Below are positions 42,689 through 51,486 of a stretch of DNA of 64,000 bases, piece by piece. Under the pieces are notes generated by a model. The model searched no databases. It worked only from the letters and a program-made list of their open reading frames with translations, and had not been told where the DNA came from. The DNA is from Flavobacteriales bacterium (GTDB taxonomy: Bacteria; Bacteroidota; Bacteroidia; NS11-12g; UBA9320). The stretch covers positions 124,001-188,000 of the forward strand of contig JACJZT010000008.1 of assembly GCA_020635455.1 (NCBI GenBank), in the 5' to 3' direction. Position 1 is the stretch's first letter; every line of letters begins with the position of its first letter. A program made the position numbers and the translations under genes.

Positions 42689-44053
42689 ATGGCCAGAATA
42701 TTAATTGTTGACGATGAGGCAAGCATCAGAGAAACCTTGCATGAAATTTTAAGCTTTGAAGGTTATGAAGTAGACCTGGCTGAAGACGGTGCCCAGGCAC
42801 TGGATATGCTGCGTAAGGAAGAATACGATGTTGCCCTGTGTGACATCAAAATGCCTAAAATTGACGGACTTGAACTGCTCGACCGGGTCAAGGGCATTGC
42901 CGATGATGTTTCTTTCATTATGATCTCAGGCCATGGTACCATAGAAACTGCACTTGAAGCCACAAAAAGAGGCGCCTACGACTTTATTTCAAAACCACCT
43001 GATCTCAATAAACTGCTGATCACCGTCAGAAATGCTGCAGAAAAAAACAATCTTATTGTAGAAACCAAGGTTCTCAAAAGAAAGATCTCCAAAACAAGGG
43101 AAATCATTGGTGAATCTCCTGCAATTATAAAAATCAAGCAAACCATAGAAAAAGTCGCTCCAACAGATGCACGGGTATTGATCACAGGACAAAACGGAAC
43201 CGGTAAAGAACTGGTGGCCCGTTGGCTTCATGAAAGAAGCAATCGTTCGAACATGCCTTTGATAGAAGTTAATTGTGCTGCCATTCCCCCCGAATTGATC
43301 GAAAGTGAACTTTTCGGTCATGAAAAAGGTTCCTTTACATCTGCAATAAAACAACGTATTGGTCAGTTTGAGCGGGCTGACGGAGGTATGCTATTTTTGG
43401 ATGAGATCGGTGACATGAGTTTGTCGGCACAAGCCAAAGTTTTGAGGGCCCTTCAGGAAAATAAAATAACAAGAGTTGGTGCGGAAAAGGAGATAGAAGT
43501 AAATGTCCGGGTAATTGCAGCAACGAATAAAGACCTCAGAAAAGAGATCGAGGAAGGTAATTTCAGAGAAGACCTTTACCACAGATTAAGCGTTATCCTT
43601 ATACATGTTCCCAGTCTTAATGAGCGCGTTGAAGACATACCTTTACTTGCAGAAAAATTTGTAAGCGATATCTGTGAAGAAAACGCCATGCCTCGCAAAC
43701 AACTTACTTCGGGCGCTATGCAGGAGCTAAAAAACATCACCTGGAGCGGAAACATACGTGAATTGAGAAACGTTATTGAACGGCTGGTAATTTTGTGTGG
43801 AGATAAAATAACTGAAAACGACATCCTTAATTTTGCCAATCCAATGGGAGGTAAATCCATGAATCTTGAAGATGTGGTTGGTCAGTTTGAAAAATTTCAG
43901 GACTTTAAGGATTTTGCTGAAGAAGTATTTATTGATGCAAAGCTTCGAAAAAACGGTTGGAATGTTGCCAAAACCGCTCAGGAAATAGACATTCAGAGAA
44001 GCCACCTGTATAATAAAATTGAAAAATTCAATCTTAAACGAAAAAGTTCCTAA
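42689..44053 (+). CDS. Sigma-54-type response regulator (NtrC family)
   Basis: 454 residues. Receiver domain about 1-115 (RILIVDDEASIRETLHEIL; phosphoacceptor Asp in DVALCDIKMP), AAA+ domain about 140-375 with Walker A ITGQNGTGKELVARWLH and Walker B GGMLFLDEIGD, and a Fis-type helix-turn-helix at the end (NVAKTAQEIDIQRSHLYNKI). The sigma-54 contact loop is GSFTSA rather than GAFTGA; the key Thr is kept. No sensor kinase is adjacent. Starts 18 nt past rnpB, so it depends on read-through or on a box within rnpB. Confidence 0.92.
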   Translation: MARILIVDDEASIRETLHEILSFEGYEVDLAEDGAQALDMLRKEEYDVALCDIKMPKIDGLELLDRVKGIADDVSFIMISGHGTIETALEATKRGAYDFISKPPDLNKLLITVRNAAEKNNLIVETKVLKRKISKTREIIGESPAIIKIKQTIEKVAPTDARVLITGQNGTGKELVARWLHERSNRSNMPLIEVNCAAIPPELIESELFGHEKGSFTSAIKQRIGQFERADGGMLFLDEIGDMSLSAQAKVLRALQENKITRVGAEKEIEVNVRVIAATNKDLRKEIEEGNFREDLYHRLSVILIHVPSLNERVEDIPLLAEKFVSDICEENAMPRKQLTSGAMQELKNITWSGNIRELRNVIERLVILCGDKITENDILNFANPMGGKSMNLEDVVGQFEKFQDFKDFAEEVFIDAKLRKNGWNVAKTAQEIDIQRSHLYNKIEKFNLKRKSS

Positions 44054-44105
44054 GCTTAACTCATAAATAGTATCCTGTGCGGCACACACCGGATTCCCGA
44101 TCTCT

Positions 44106-45047
44106 ATGCAAAACGTTGAAGAGGCGATCAGATTACTAACCGAAGGTGAAGTGGTGGCCATTCCAACCGAAACCGTATACGGGCTGGCCTGCAATGCGTT
44201 GAACATTAATGCTGTATCTAAAGTATTTGAGATCAAGAACCGTCCTTCTTTTGACCCGCTTATCGTACACATTTCCAGCCTTAACGAGGTTGAGAAATAT
44301 GCAGTATACTTTCCCGATCCGGCCAGAAAACTCGCTGCCCGTTTTTGGCCGGGTCCATTAACTCTTATTTTACCTAAAAAAGGAATAATTCCGGATATGG
44401 TCACTTCAGGATTGGAATACGTTGGATTGCGTGTTCCAAATCATTCTCTTAGTCTTGAACTGCTTAAAAATTTACCTTTTCCTCTGGCAGCGCCCTCTGC
44501 AAACCCTTTTGGATATGTTAGTCCTACAACCGCTAACCATGTAAAAGACCAATTGGGTACAAAGATCCCTTTGATCCTGGATGGTGGCCCCAGCGTTGTG
44601 GGACTCGAATCGACCATTGTAATGTTTCGCGAAAACAGTCCTCCTGAATTGTTGCGATTGGGAGGAATCTCAGCCGACTCCATCCGGGACCTTATTGGTG
44701 AGATCAAAGTAAACATTGCCTCGCATTCGAAACCTCATTCTCCCGGAAAATTGGATAAACATTATGCAACCACCACCCCATTCAGATGGTATTCGAAAAG
44801 TTTTGACATAAATTCGGATGGCAGCCGGTGTGGCGCATTGGTATTTAAAGACCACCTTAAAGGAATCCCTAAGGATAATCAAATCGTTTTATCGGAAAGC
44901 GGTGATGTCAATGAGGCAGCCAGAAACCTGTTCTCTTCTATGCGTGCGTTGGATAAAAGAAATTTCAGTGTCATTTACGCAGGTGATTTTCCTCAGTCGG
45001 GACTTGGAGCCGCTATTAATGACCGATTGGGAAGGGCCATTCATTAG
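44106..45047 (+). CDS. L-threonylcarbamoyladenylate synthase (Sua5/YwlC)
   Basis: Makes threonylcarbamoyl-AMP for the t6A modification of tRNAs reading ANN codons. The YrdC fold is shown by GEVVAIPTETVYGLACNA, KNRPSFDPLIVHI, FWPGPLTLILPKKG, VGLRVPNHSLSLELL and AAPSANPFGYVSPT. At 313 residues it has the C-terminal Sua5 extension (about 205-313, SPGKLDKHYATTTPF linker), so it is the long Sua5 type. Follows the response regulator by 52 nt. Converges with the ABC exporter gene (11-bp gap). Confidence 0.94.
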   Translation: MQNVEEAIRLLTEGEVVAIPTETVYGLACNALNINAVSKVFEIKNRPSFDPLIVHISSLNEVEKYAVYFPDPARKLAARFWPGPLTLILPKKGIIPDMVTSGLEYVGLRVPNHSLSLELLKNLPFPLAAPSANPFGYVSPTTANHVKDQLGTKIPLILDGGPSVVGLESTIVMFRENSPPELLRLGGISADSIRDLIGEIKVNIASHSKPHSPGKLDKHYATTTPFRWYSKSFDINSDGSRCGALVFKDHLKGIPKDNQIVLSESGDVNEAARNLFSSMRALDKRNFSVIYAGDFPQSGLGAAINDRLGRAIH

Positions 45048-45058
45048 GTTTAACTATC

Positions 45059-46888
45059 TTAACCCAAGGATTGCAATTTATAAAGGGAGTGATAAATTCC
45101 GCCTTTCTTAATAAGTTCCTGATGCGTTCCAAGTTCGGCGATCTCACCCTTGTCCATGACCACGATCTTGTCTGCGTTCTGAACGGTACTTAAACGATGG
45201 GCTATTATCACTGAAGTTCGGTTTTCCATTAATTTTTCAAGTGCATCCTGTACCAGTTTTTCAGATTCAGAATCCAAAGCCGAAGTGGCTTCATCCAATA
45301 CAAGTATGTCCGGATTGCTTAAAATGGCTCTTGCAATGGTGAGTCTCTGTTTCTGTCCTCCCGAAAGCTTGCCACCCCTTTCGCCTATGGTGGTGTCGTA
45401 AGCCTTCTCCATTTCTTCGATGAATTTACTCGCATTTGCCTTTTGTGCAGCTTCCTTTATCTCAGCATCTCCTGCATTGTTATTGCCAAGTATAAGGTTA
45501 TTGCGAACCGTATCGTTAAACAGTATCGGGTCCTGGGTAACAATAGCGATCTTGTTTCGGTAGCTTTTCAGCGATAAGGATCTCAAATCCACTCCGTCAA
45601 ATAATATTCTGCCTTCGTCCGGATCGTTAAATCTCAATATCATGTCCGCAAGTGTTGATTTACCGGCACCTGAACTGCCTACCAATGCAACCTTTTCACC
45701 TTTTTTTATTTCAAGATGAATGTTCTTCAAGACTTTCTCGCCTTTTCCATATGAAAAACTGACATTTTCAAACAGAATGGATTGATTAAAGTCACTTGCC
45801 TGAAGCTTATCCGGTTCATCAAAGATACCATCTGCCGTATTCAGGATCTCATTTATTCGATCCATTGACGCCATTCCTTTCTCAAGTCTGAAATAATTTT
45901 CACTTAAGGCCTTTGCAGGAGGGATCAACTGGCTGAACATGGCAATATACATAATGAACATTTCACCCGAGAGACCAAAGTCATCTTTAATTATCAAACG
46001 TCCAGCAAAGATCAGGATGCTGGCAATTACCAGTGAACCCATAAATTCACTTAAGGGTGATGCCGCATACTCTCTTTTTAATACTTTTCTGGTCAACCTG
46101 AAATGCTCCTGGTTCTTTTCTTCAAAATGCTTATGACTTTTTTCCTGAGCGTTAAAGGCTTTTATGATTTTTATACCTGAAAGGGTTTCCTCAAATTGGG
46201 ACACCACCTCTCCCAGTTTTTCGGTCCCTTGTCTTGCGGCAGTTTTTAATTTTCTTGCAAGTCTGCTGATAATGTAACCACTGATCGGCAGAACTATTAA
46301 AACAAATAAGGTAAGTGGCCAGCTGATGTAAAAAAGGAGACCGAAGGGTATTATCAACATGAATGGATGCTTCAGAATCATTTCGTTTACTCCGATAAAA
46401 CTCCATTCTACTTCTCTTACATCGTTGGTAACGCGGGTGATCACATCGCCTTTCCTCTCCGACGAATAAAAAGAAGCGGGTAATCTGAGTATCTTTTCAT
46501 AAAGCCGGCTTTTTAGAATTTGTGAGATTCCCGCCCTCATATGCGACAAACCTGTAAATGCAATGTAGAGACATACATTTTTTAACAAAAACATAAAAAC
46601 CAGTAAACAGGAAAATACGATCAGGGCTTTAAAACTGCCCCATTCATTTATCTGTTCCCTTAACCAGAGATCGGCCACATTCAACAAATTGCCGGCATCC
46701 TTGATATTGGCAACTTCTGTATCGGTAACCCTTTGTTCACCCGTTGAAAAAATGATCTTCAAAAACGGTACAATGGTCATTATTGAAAAGGCGCCAAAAA
46801 CTGATGCCAGAATGTTGAAAACCAAAAACCGTATGCGGTGCATCGGAAAATGATTGGAGAAAGAAAACAAATAGATGATGTTTTTCAA
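45059..46888 (-). CDS. MsbA-like ABC exporter (permease-ATPase fusion)
   Basis: Half-transporter with six membrane segments (about residues 20-330) and an ATPase domain. Walker A is VGSSGAGKSTLADMI, the signature is LSGGQKQRLTIARAIL, Walker B ILVLDEATSALDSESE, and the switch His in IIAHRLSTVQNADKI. It probably flips a lipid or LPS precursor, or exports a drug; the substrate is not fixed by sequence. I choose the TTG at 46888 (MKNIIYLFSFSNHF) over the GTG at 46894, because the G of that GTG is the last base of a TAAATTTG box. Confidence 0.9.
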   Translation of the reverse strand: MKNIIYLFSFSNHFPMHRIRFLVFNILASVFGAFSIMTIVPFLKIIFSTGEQRVTDTEVANIKDAGNLLNVADLWLREQINEWGSFKALIVFSCLLVFMFLLKNVCLYIAFTGLSHMRAGISQILKSRLYEKILRLPASFYSSERKGDVITRVTNDVREVEWSFIGVNEMILKHPFMLIIPFGLLFYISWPLTLFVLIVLPISGYIISRLARKLKTAARQGTEKLGEVVSQFEETLSGIKIIKAFNAQEKSHKHFEEKNQEHFRLTRKVLKREYAASPLSEFMGSLVIASILIFAGRLIIKDDFGLSGEMFIMYIAMFSQLIPPAKALSENYFRLEKGMASMDRINEILNTADGIFDEPDKLQASDFNQSILFENVSFSYGKGEKVLKNIHLEIKKGEKVALVGSSGAGKSTLADMILRFNDPDEGRILFDGVDLRSLSLKSYRNKIAIVTQDPILFNDTVRNNLILGNNNAGDAEIKEAAQKANASKFIEEMEKAYDTTIGERGGKLSGGQKQRLTIARAILSNPDILVLDEATSALDSESEKLVQDALEKLMENRTSVIIAHRLSTVQNADKIVVMDKGEIAELGTHQELIKKGGIYHSLYKLQSLG

Positions 46889-46893
46889 GGCCA

Positions 46894-46901
46894 CAAATTT
46901 A
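46894..46901 (-). promoter_or_regulatory. -7 promoter element TAAATTTG
   Basis: TAnnTTTG on the minus strand, ending 5 nt before the TTG at 46888. Transcription would begin at or next to the start codon. Confidence 0.55.
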
Positions 46902-46962
46902 GTTTAATGCCCGAACATTGAACCAAATAAAATGAAGGCCTTTAACTGTTCATGTCAACAGA

Positions 46963-48624
46963 TCAATGCTTAAGTATTCGGCCGAAGCCAATTTTTCTGT
47001 TTTGATACACTTTTATGAAGTAGGTTCCCGGTACGTAATTACTCATTGAGATCACATTATTTTCCGGGGCATTTATTTGTTCAAGAAGTGCACCCCTTCC
47101 ATCATATATTTCAACCAGTTCAGGCAAGCCCGAATAGAATTGATATCTGAAATTATCCTGTACAGGATTTGGGTATATCAAAACTTTATGTTGAATACGT
47201 TTGCCGGTACTTTCAATAGGAACTTGTAAAAAGTTATCAAGACAAAAATAAGGCGGGGTTAACATTCCACCGGAATCATAATCAGTTGATTCCAATTGAA
47301 ATTCAAGTTTGCAGATGTTCTTTTTAAATCCATCCGTAAATATATACGACCATGAATTACTGATGTACTTTGATCCATTTCTGTAATCCGCAAGTACAAG
47401 CTCATCGTCGTAAGAATCTTTTTCAATGGTATCGACCGGAACATTATTTTCATTATAACCTATGATCCTTATTCTGAAATAATCTTCATCTTTTCCATCG
47501 GGTCCGCCAAATTTCTTTGATTTGCCATCACCATATTTCATGGACTTATATGCAAGTGCATTGTTGGTAATAGCAAGTCTGAAATTGGTCAACGCCCATC
47601 CTCCCTTCCTGTAAGGAAACCGGATTGCAGATCGTCCCTTTGACACGGCAAATCCCGTACTTCCATTAAAATTAAATGCGTCCATAGCAGCCATGCAGGA
47701 CAATGCTCCTTCCATTCCCGTTTTTGTGCTGTCAAAATCCCTACTCAAGGCCCAACCTGACCAGCTGCTGTCGCTTTTGTTCCATGAATTTTCAAAATAC
47801 AGATTATCATATACAAATCCACCATTCGTATCCGTGAGGGCTGTATAATGATCCCCGGTTTTATAAGCCGAGTCATCATCAAAAAGGATACCCGGCCAAA
47901 CACTGATAGAAGTGGCATTGAGCCCGTTAAAATCATCTATTGCAATATATGCCGGAGTATTCATCCCAAATTGCCCTACATCGGTTGATTCAAATGTGAA
48001 CTTAAGGCTATCCACCAATCCTAATAATGTGAGGTCTACCCATGTCCAGTCTTTTATTATGTAATCCTTAACCGGGTCGTCATTGGTATAGTCGGCAAGG
48101 TAAAAATACAACGAATCGGATACTTTCCCATTGTAGAAACCAGAAATCTTTATTCTGAACCAATCTTTGTCATTACCGCTTGTTCCTCCGAATTTTTTGG
48201 AAAATGAGCTTCCATTCAAAATGCTTTTGTAGGCATAGGTGGTGTTGGTGGCATAAAAACCCAGGAATTTTTTGGGATTCTCAGGAAGGATGACGCCTTC
48301 AGAAAAACAGACCAGATATCCGTTGCTTCCCATAATTCCGCTTCCGGTTATGGCACTGAGATCATTGGTATAATCTCCGGTAAGGGTATCTTTCATGCTT
48401 GAAACAGCAAAGCCGGACCAAACTTTATAACCGGTATCGTATAGATTTCTAAAATAATGGTGACCACACCAAAAACCACCCTGTTGATCCTCTCCGGTGT
48501 AAGAACTATTGTCCGTTTTTAGAAGGCGGTCAAAATTTGACAGATCGTTGCGAAATTTGTTTTGCCCCCGGGCTAGATCACAGCACAGCAAAAACATCAA
48601 AAAATAAATGTATTTATGGTTCAT
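46963..48624 (-). CDS. Secreted protein with two DUF4465 domains, under B12 riboswitch control
   Basis: 553 residues: signal peptide (YFLMFLLCCDLARGQ), DUF4465 copy 1 (about 45-250; GFWCGHHYFRNLYDTGYKVW, SGFAVSSMKDTLTGDY), copy 2 (about 270-465; GFVYDNLYFENSWNKSDSSW, SGWALSRDFDSTKTGM), then a type A sorting domain (VLIYPNPVQDNFRYQFYSG, VPGTYFIKVYQNRK). The product is expected on the cell surface via type IX secretion. The function of DUF4465 is not established; the cobalamin riboswitch 94 nt upstream points to capture of cobalamin or a related corrinoid. No BtuB-type receptor is in the window. Confidence 0.85.
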   Translation of the reverse strand: MNHKYIYFLMFLLCCDLARGQNKFRNDLSNFDRLLKTDNSSYTGEDQQGGFWCGHHYFRNLYDTGYKVWSGFAVSSMKDTLTGDYTNDLSAITGSGIMGSNGYLVCFSEGVILPENPKKFLGFYATNTTYAYKSILNGSSFSKKFGGTSGNDKDWFRIKISGFYNGKVSDSLYFYLADYTNDDPVKDYIIKDWTWVDLTLLGLVDSLKFTFESTDVGQFGMNTPAYIAIDDFNGLNATSISVWPGILFDDDSAYKTGDHYTALTDTNGGFVYDNLYFENSWNKSDSSWSGWALSRDFDSTKTGMEGALSCMAAMDAFNFNGSTGFAVSKGRSAIRFPYRKGGWALTNFRLAITNNALAYKSMKYGDGKSKKFGGPDGKDEDYFRIRIIGYNENNVPVDTIEKDSYDDELVLADYRNGSKYISNSWSYIFTDGFKKNICKLEFQLESTDYDSGGMLTPPYFCLDNFLQVPIESTGKRIQHKVLIYPNPVQDNFRYQFYSGLPELVEIYDGRGALLEQINAPENNVISMSNYVPGTYFIKVYQNRKIGFGRILKH

Positions 48625-48717
48625 TTTATAAACTTTACACTATAATAATTGGAAAATTAAAGTTAAAAAGAGACCCTGCAATTATGATCTTTTTTAGCTT
48701 TTTTTCCCGAAAGCAAC

Positions 48718-48862
48718 AAAAGTTTAACAATGGCAGGTCTTCTGACTTACTTCGGTTTCGCTTGCCTTCCCAATTCACTCAGTGGCGGATTAAGGAAACC
48801 TATATGAAGCTTACAGCATCGGGTAATGTTCCGGAATTTCACCGGATTCCCTTTTAAACTTT
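48718..48862 (-). promoter_or_regulatory. Cobalamin (AdoCbl) riboswitch
   Basis: On the minus strand the core reads GGGAATCCGGTG, then GAAATTCCGG, a central region with GCTGTAAGC, and the B12-box-like GTAAGTCAGAAGACCTGCC at 48731-48749. Flanking AAAGTTTAA (48854-48862) and TTAAACTTT (48718-48726) form closing helix P1. About 145 nt, within the class norm. It lies 94 nt before the DUF4465 gene on the same strand, so cobalamin probably represses that gene. No clear intrinsic terminator follows, so control may be at translation. Confidence 0.93.
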
Positions 48863-48878
48863 AGATCAATGATCAACC

Positions 48879-48886
48879 CAAAGTTA
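48879..48886 (-). promoter_or_regulatory. -7 promoter element TAACTTTG for the riboswitch RNA
   Basis: TAnnTTTG on the minus strand; transcription would start near 48874, about 12 nt before helix P1 of the riboswitch. A second match, TATTTTTG at 48900-48907, is an alternative start further upstream. Confidence 0.5.
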
Positions 48887-49038
48887 CCAATTGTTATGAC
48901 AAAAATACTTATTTAAAGTTTCTCTTTTTAAATGGTTCAATAAAATGTATGCTTCTTTATCAACATTCTATTAAGATGGCAGCTACAGATTATTCTGCAT
49001 TGCCCTTAAATGTTTATTTTTGCCGAAATTTTTGAGCC

Positions 49039-50127
49039 TTGACAGAACCAACCAACACAGCCATTTTACACCTTGAAGACGGAACCACTTATTACGGCAA
49101 GTCCATTGGAAAGATCGGAACGAGCACCGGTGAAATTTGTTTCAATACCGGTATGACCGGCTATCAGGAAGTGTTTACGGATCCTTCTTATTTTGGGCAG
49201 ATGTTGCTGGCTACCAACGATCATATTGGTAATTACGGTGTTAAGGAAACCGAAGTTGAATCGGATGGAATAAAAATTTCCGGATTGATCTGTAAAAATT
49301 TCGCAAACTATCATTCCAGGGTTCAGGCAAACGGAAGTTTAAACGATTATTTCATTTCAGGCAACCTGGTAGGGATTTCAGATGTTGACACACGACAGAT
49401 CGTAAGGCATATCCGTGACAAGGGTGCAATGAATTGCATCATTTCATCCGAAATACTCGATCTGAACACTCTTGATCAAATGCTCAAAAAAGTACCTTCA
49501 ATGGAGGGGCTCGAACTTTCGTCCAAAGTCACCACCAATGCTCCTTATTTTTATGGAGATCCTGATGCAAAGCATAAAATTGCGGTTCTGGATCTCGGTG
49601 TTAAAAAGAATATTTTAAGGTGCTTTGATGAAAGAGACTGTTATATGCAGGTGTTCCCGGGTGACACAAGTTATGAAACCATGATGTCCTGGAATCCTGA
49701 CGGTTTTTTCATTTCCAATGGCCCCGGCGATCCCGGAGCTATGGACTACGCTGTAACCACAGTTCAAAAAATTCTAGATGCGGATAAGAACCTGTTTGGA
49801 ATTTGTTTAGGAAATCAGATCCTGGCAAGGGCCGTAGGTATGGATACCTTTAAAATGCATAATGGTCACAGGGGATTAAACCATCCTGTAAAGAACCTTC
49901 AAACAGGCTTAAGTGAGATCACTTCTCAAAATCATGGTTTTGCAGTAAATCCTGACAGTCCGGGAAAGAATAATGTTGAGATCACTCATTTAAATCTCAA
50001 CGATAACACCATTGAAGGTATTCGTGTTAAGGGCAAAAGAGCCTTTGCAGTTCAGTATCATCCCGAAAGCAGTCCGGGACCTCACGATTCCAGATACCTT
50101 TTTGATGATTTCATTAAAATGCTTTGA
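49039..50127 (+). CDS. carA: Carbamoyl-phosphate synthase small subunit
   Basis: Glutamine amidotransferase subunit supplying ammonia for carbamoyl phosphate (pyrimidine and arginine synthesis). N-terminal HLEDGTTYYGKSIGKIGTST and CFNTGMTGYQEVFTDPSYF are diagnostic. The class I glutaminase domain has nucleophile Cys in LFGICLGNQILARAVG and the His-Glu pair in AVQYHPESSPGPHDS. 362 residues. The start is a TTG (MTEPTNTAILHLEDG); no ATG is available nearby. carB is not in the window. Enolase follows after 50 nt. Confidence 0.96.
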   Translation: MTEPTNTAILHLEDGTTYYGKSIGKIGTSTGEICFNTGMTGYQEVFTDPSYFGQMLLATNDHIGNYGVKETEVESDGIKISGLICKNFANYHSRVQANGSLNDYFISGNLVGISDVDTRQIVRHIRDKGAMNCIISSEILDLNTLDQMLKKVPSMEGLELSSKVTTNAPYFYGDPDAKHKIAVLDLGVKKNILRCFDERDCYMQVFPGDTSYETMMSWNPDGFFISNGPGDPGAMDYAVTTVQKILDADKNLFGICLGNQILARAVGMDTFKMHNGHRGLNHPVKNLQTGLSEITSQNHGFAVNPDSPGKNNVEITHLNLNDNTIEGIRVKGKRAFAVQYHPESSPGPHDSRYLFDDFIKML

Positions 50128-50177
50128 CCAGATTACAGACAAGGCCTTAATATCTTAAGTATTACACAAAATCAAAT

Positions 50178-51467
50178 ATGACAATTATATCAGAAGTTTT
50201 TGCAAGACAGATCCTGGACTCCAGGGGAAATCCTACCGTTGAAGCCGACGTTATTACCGAAAACGGGATCATGGGACGAGCAGCCGTACCTTCAGGCGCA
50301 TCCACCGGAATTCACGAAGCCGTTGAGTTAAGGGATGGGGACAAAAGTACATACCTTGGTAAAGGAGTACTAAAGGCAGTGGATCACATCAATACGGTAA
50401 TAGCAGATGCAATTACAGGAGAATATGTTTTTGACCAGAATGACATTGACAGGATCATGTTAAGTCTGGATGGTACCGACAATAAAAGTAAACTTGGCGC
50501 CAATGCCATTCTTGCGGTTTCGATGGCCGTTGCCAAAGCCGCTGCAGAAGAAGCAGGACAACCTTTGTACAGATACATTGGCGGTGTAAATGCCAATACG
50601 TTACCCATTCCATTGATGAACATTCTTAATGGTGGCAGCCATGCCGATAACAGCATCGATTTTCAGGAATTCATGATCATGCCGGTTAAGGCCCCTACCT
50701 TTTCAGAATCCCTTCGAATGGGAGTTGAGGTGTTTCACCATTTGAAAAATGTGCTTAAATCAAAAGGCTATAGTACAAACGTTGGCGATGAAGGTGGGTT
50801 CGCACCAAATATAAAATCGAATGAAGAGGCCATCGAAACGGTATTAAAGGCCATTGAGGCAGCAGGACTAAAACCCGGTGAAGATGTTTACATTGCCATG
50901 GATGCTGCCGTGAGTGAAATGTACAACCCCGAAACCAAAAGATATTCCTTTCACAAATCCGACAACCGTCAGATGACTTCCTCCGAAATGGTTACTTACT
51001 GGAAGGAATGGACCTCAAAATACCCGATCCTGTCCATTGAAGACGGAATAGCGGAAGACGACTGGGATGGCTGGAAACTCTTAACCGAAGCAATTGGGAA
51101 CAAGGTTCAGCTGGTAGGCGACGATCTATTTGTGACCAATGTAAAAAGATTGCAAATGGGTATCGATCAGAAAGTTGCCAATTCCATATTGGTTAAGGTT
51201 AACCAAATTGGTTCCCTTACCGAAACCATCAATACGGTAAATCTGGCAACAAAAAACAGTTACACAAATATTATGAGCCACCGAAGCGGTGAAACCGAAG
51301 ATACAACCATCGCAGATCTGGCTGTGGCCCTGAATTCAGGCCAGATCAAAACCGGATCTGCATCAAGGACCGATCGTATTGCTAAATACAATCAACTTAT
51401 CCGAATTGAGGAAGAGTTGGGTTCGTCGGCTATTTTTCCCGGCACAAATTTTAAGTTCATTTCTTAA
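50178..51467 (+). CDS. eno: Enolase
   Basis: Converts 2-phosphoglycerate to phosphoenolpyruvate in glycolysis. ARQILDSRGNPTVEADV at the N-terminus, PSGASTGIHEAVELRDGD, VGDEGGFAPNIKSNEEA, SILVKVNQIGSLTETI (catalytic Lys) and MSHRSGETEDTTIADLAV are all present. Metal ligands are visible in AMDAAVSEMY, SIEDGIAEDDW and LVGDDLFVTN. 429 residues, the standard length. comB follows after 19 nt and may be co-transcribed. Confidence 0.98.
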   Translation: MTIISEVFARQILDSRGNPTVEADVITENGIMGRAAVPSGASTGIHEAVELRDGDKSTYLGKGVLKAVDHINTVIADAITGEYVFDQNDIDRIMLSLDGTDNKSKLGANAILAVSMAVAKAAAEEAGQPLYRYIGGVNANTLPIPLMNILNGGSHADNSIDFQEFMIMPVKAPTFSESLRMGVEVFHHLKNVLKSKGYSTNVGDEGGFAPNIKSNEEAIETVLKAIEAAGLKPGEDVYIAMDAAVSEMYNPETKRYSFHKSDNRQMTSSEMVTYWKEWTSKYPILSIEDGIAEDDWDGWKLLTEAIGNKVQLVGDDLFVTNVKRLQMGIDQKVANSILVKVNQIGSLTETINTVNLATKNSYTNIMSHRSGETEDTTIADLAVALNSGQIKTGSASRTDRIAKYNQLIRIEEELGSSAIFPGTNFKFIS

Positions 51468-51486
51468 ACCGAAAGGTTCGCAGGGC

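Larger units (their letters stand above)
48625..49038. other. Intergenic region between DUF4465 gene and carA
   Basis: 414 bp between divergent genes. On the minus strand it holds the riboswitch, two -7 boxes and the ~94-nt leader down to the DUF4465 ATG. Near carA there is a TTATTTTTTG-like sequence (49014-49022) that misses the -7 consensus by one inserted T. No other gene is seen; an open frame at 48537-48857 is incidental. Confidence 0.7.

Noticed and set aside
42678..42704. Eight-codon frame overlapping the start of the response regulator
   Set aside because: It could be a leader peptide, but such short frames are frequent by chance and nothing supports its translation.
43727..44404. 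225-codon minus-strand frame across the response regulator and sua5
   Set aside because: Both plus-strand genes are well supported by motifs over the whole overlap.
48537..48857. Plus-strand frame across the DUF4465 5' end and riboswitch
   Set aside because: It runs antisense to a structured RNA and a signal peptide; no domain is visible.
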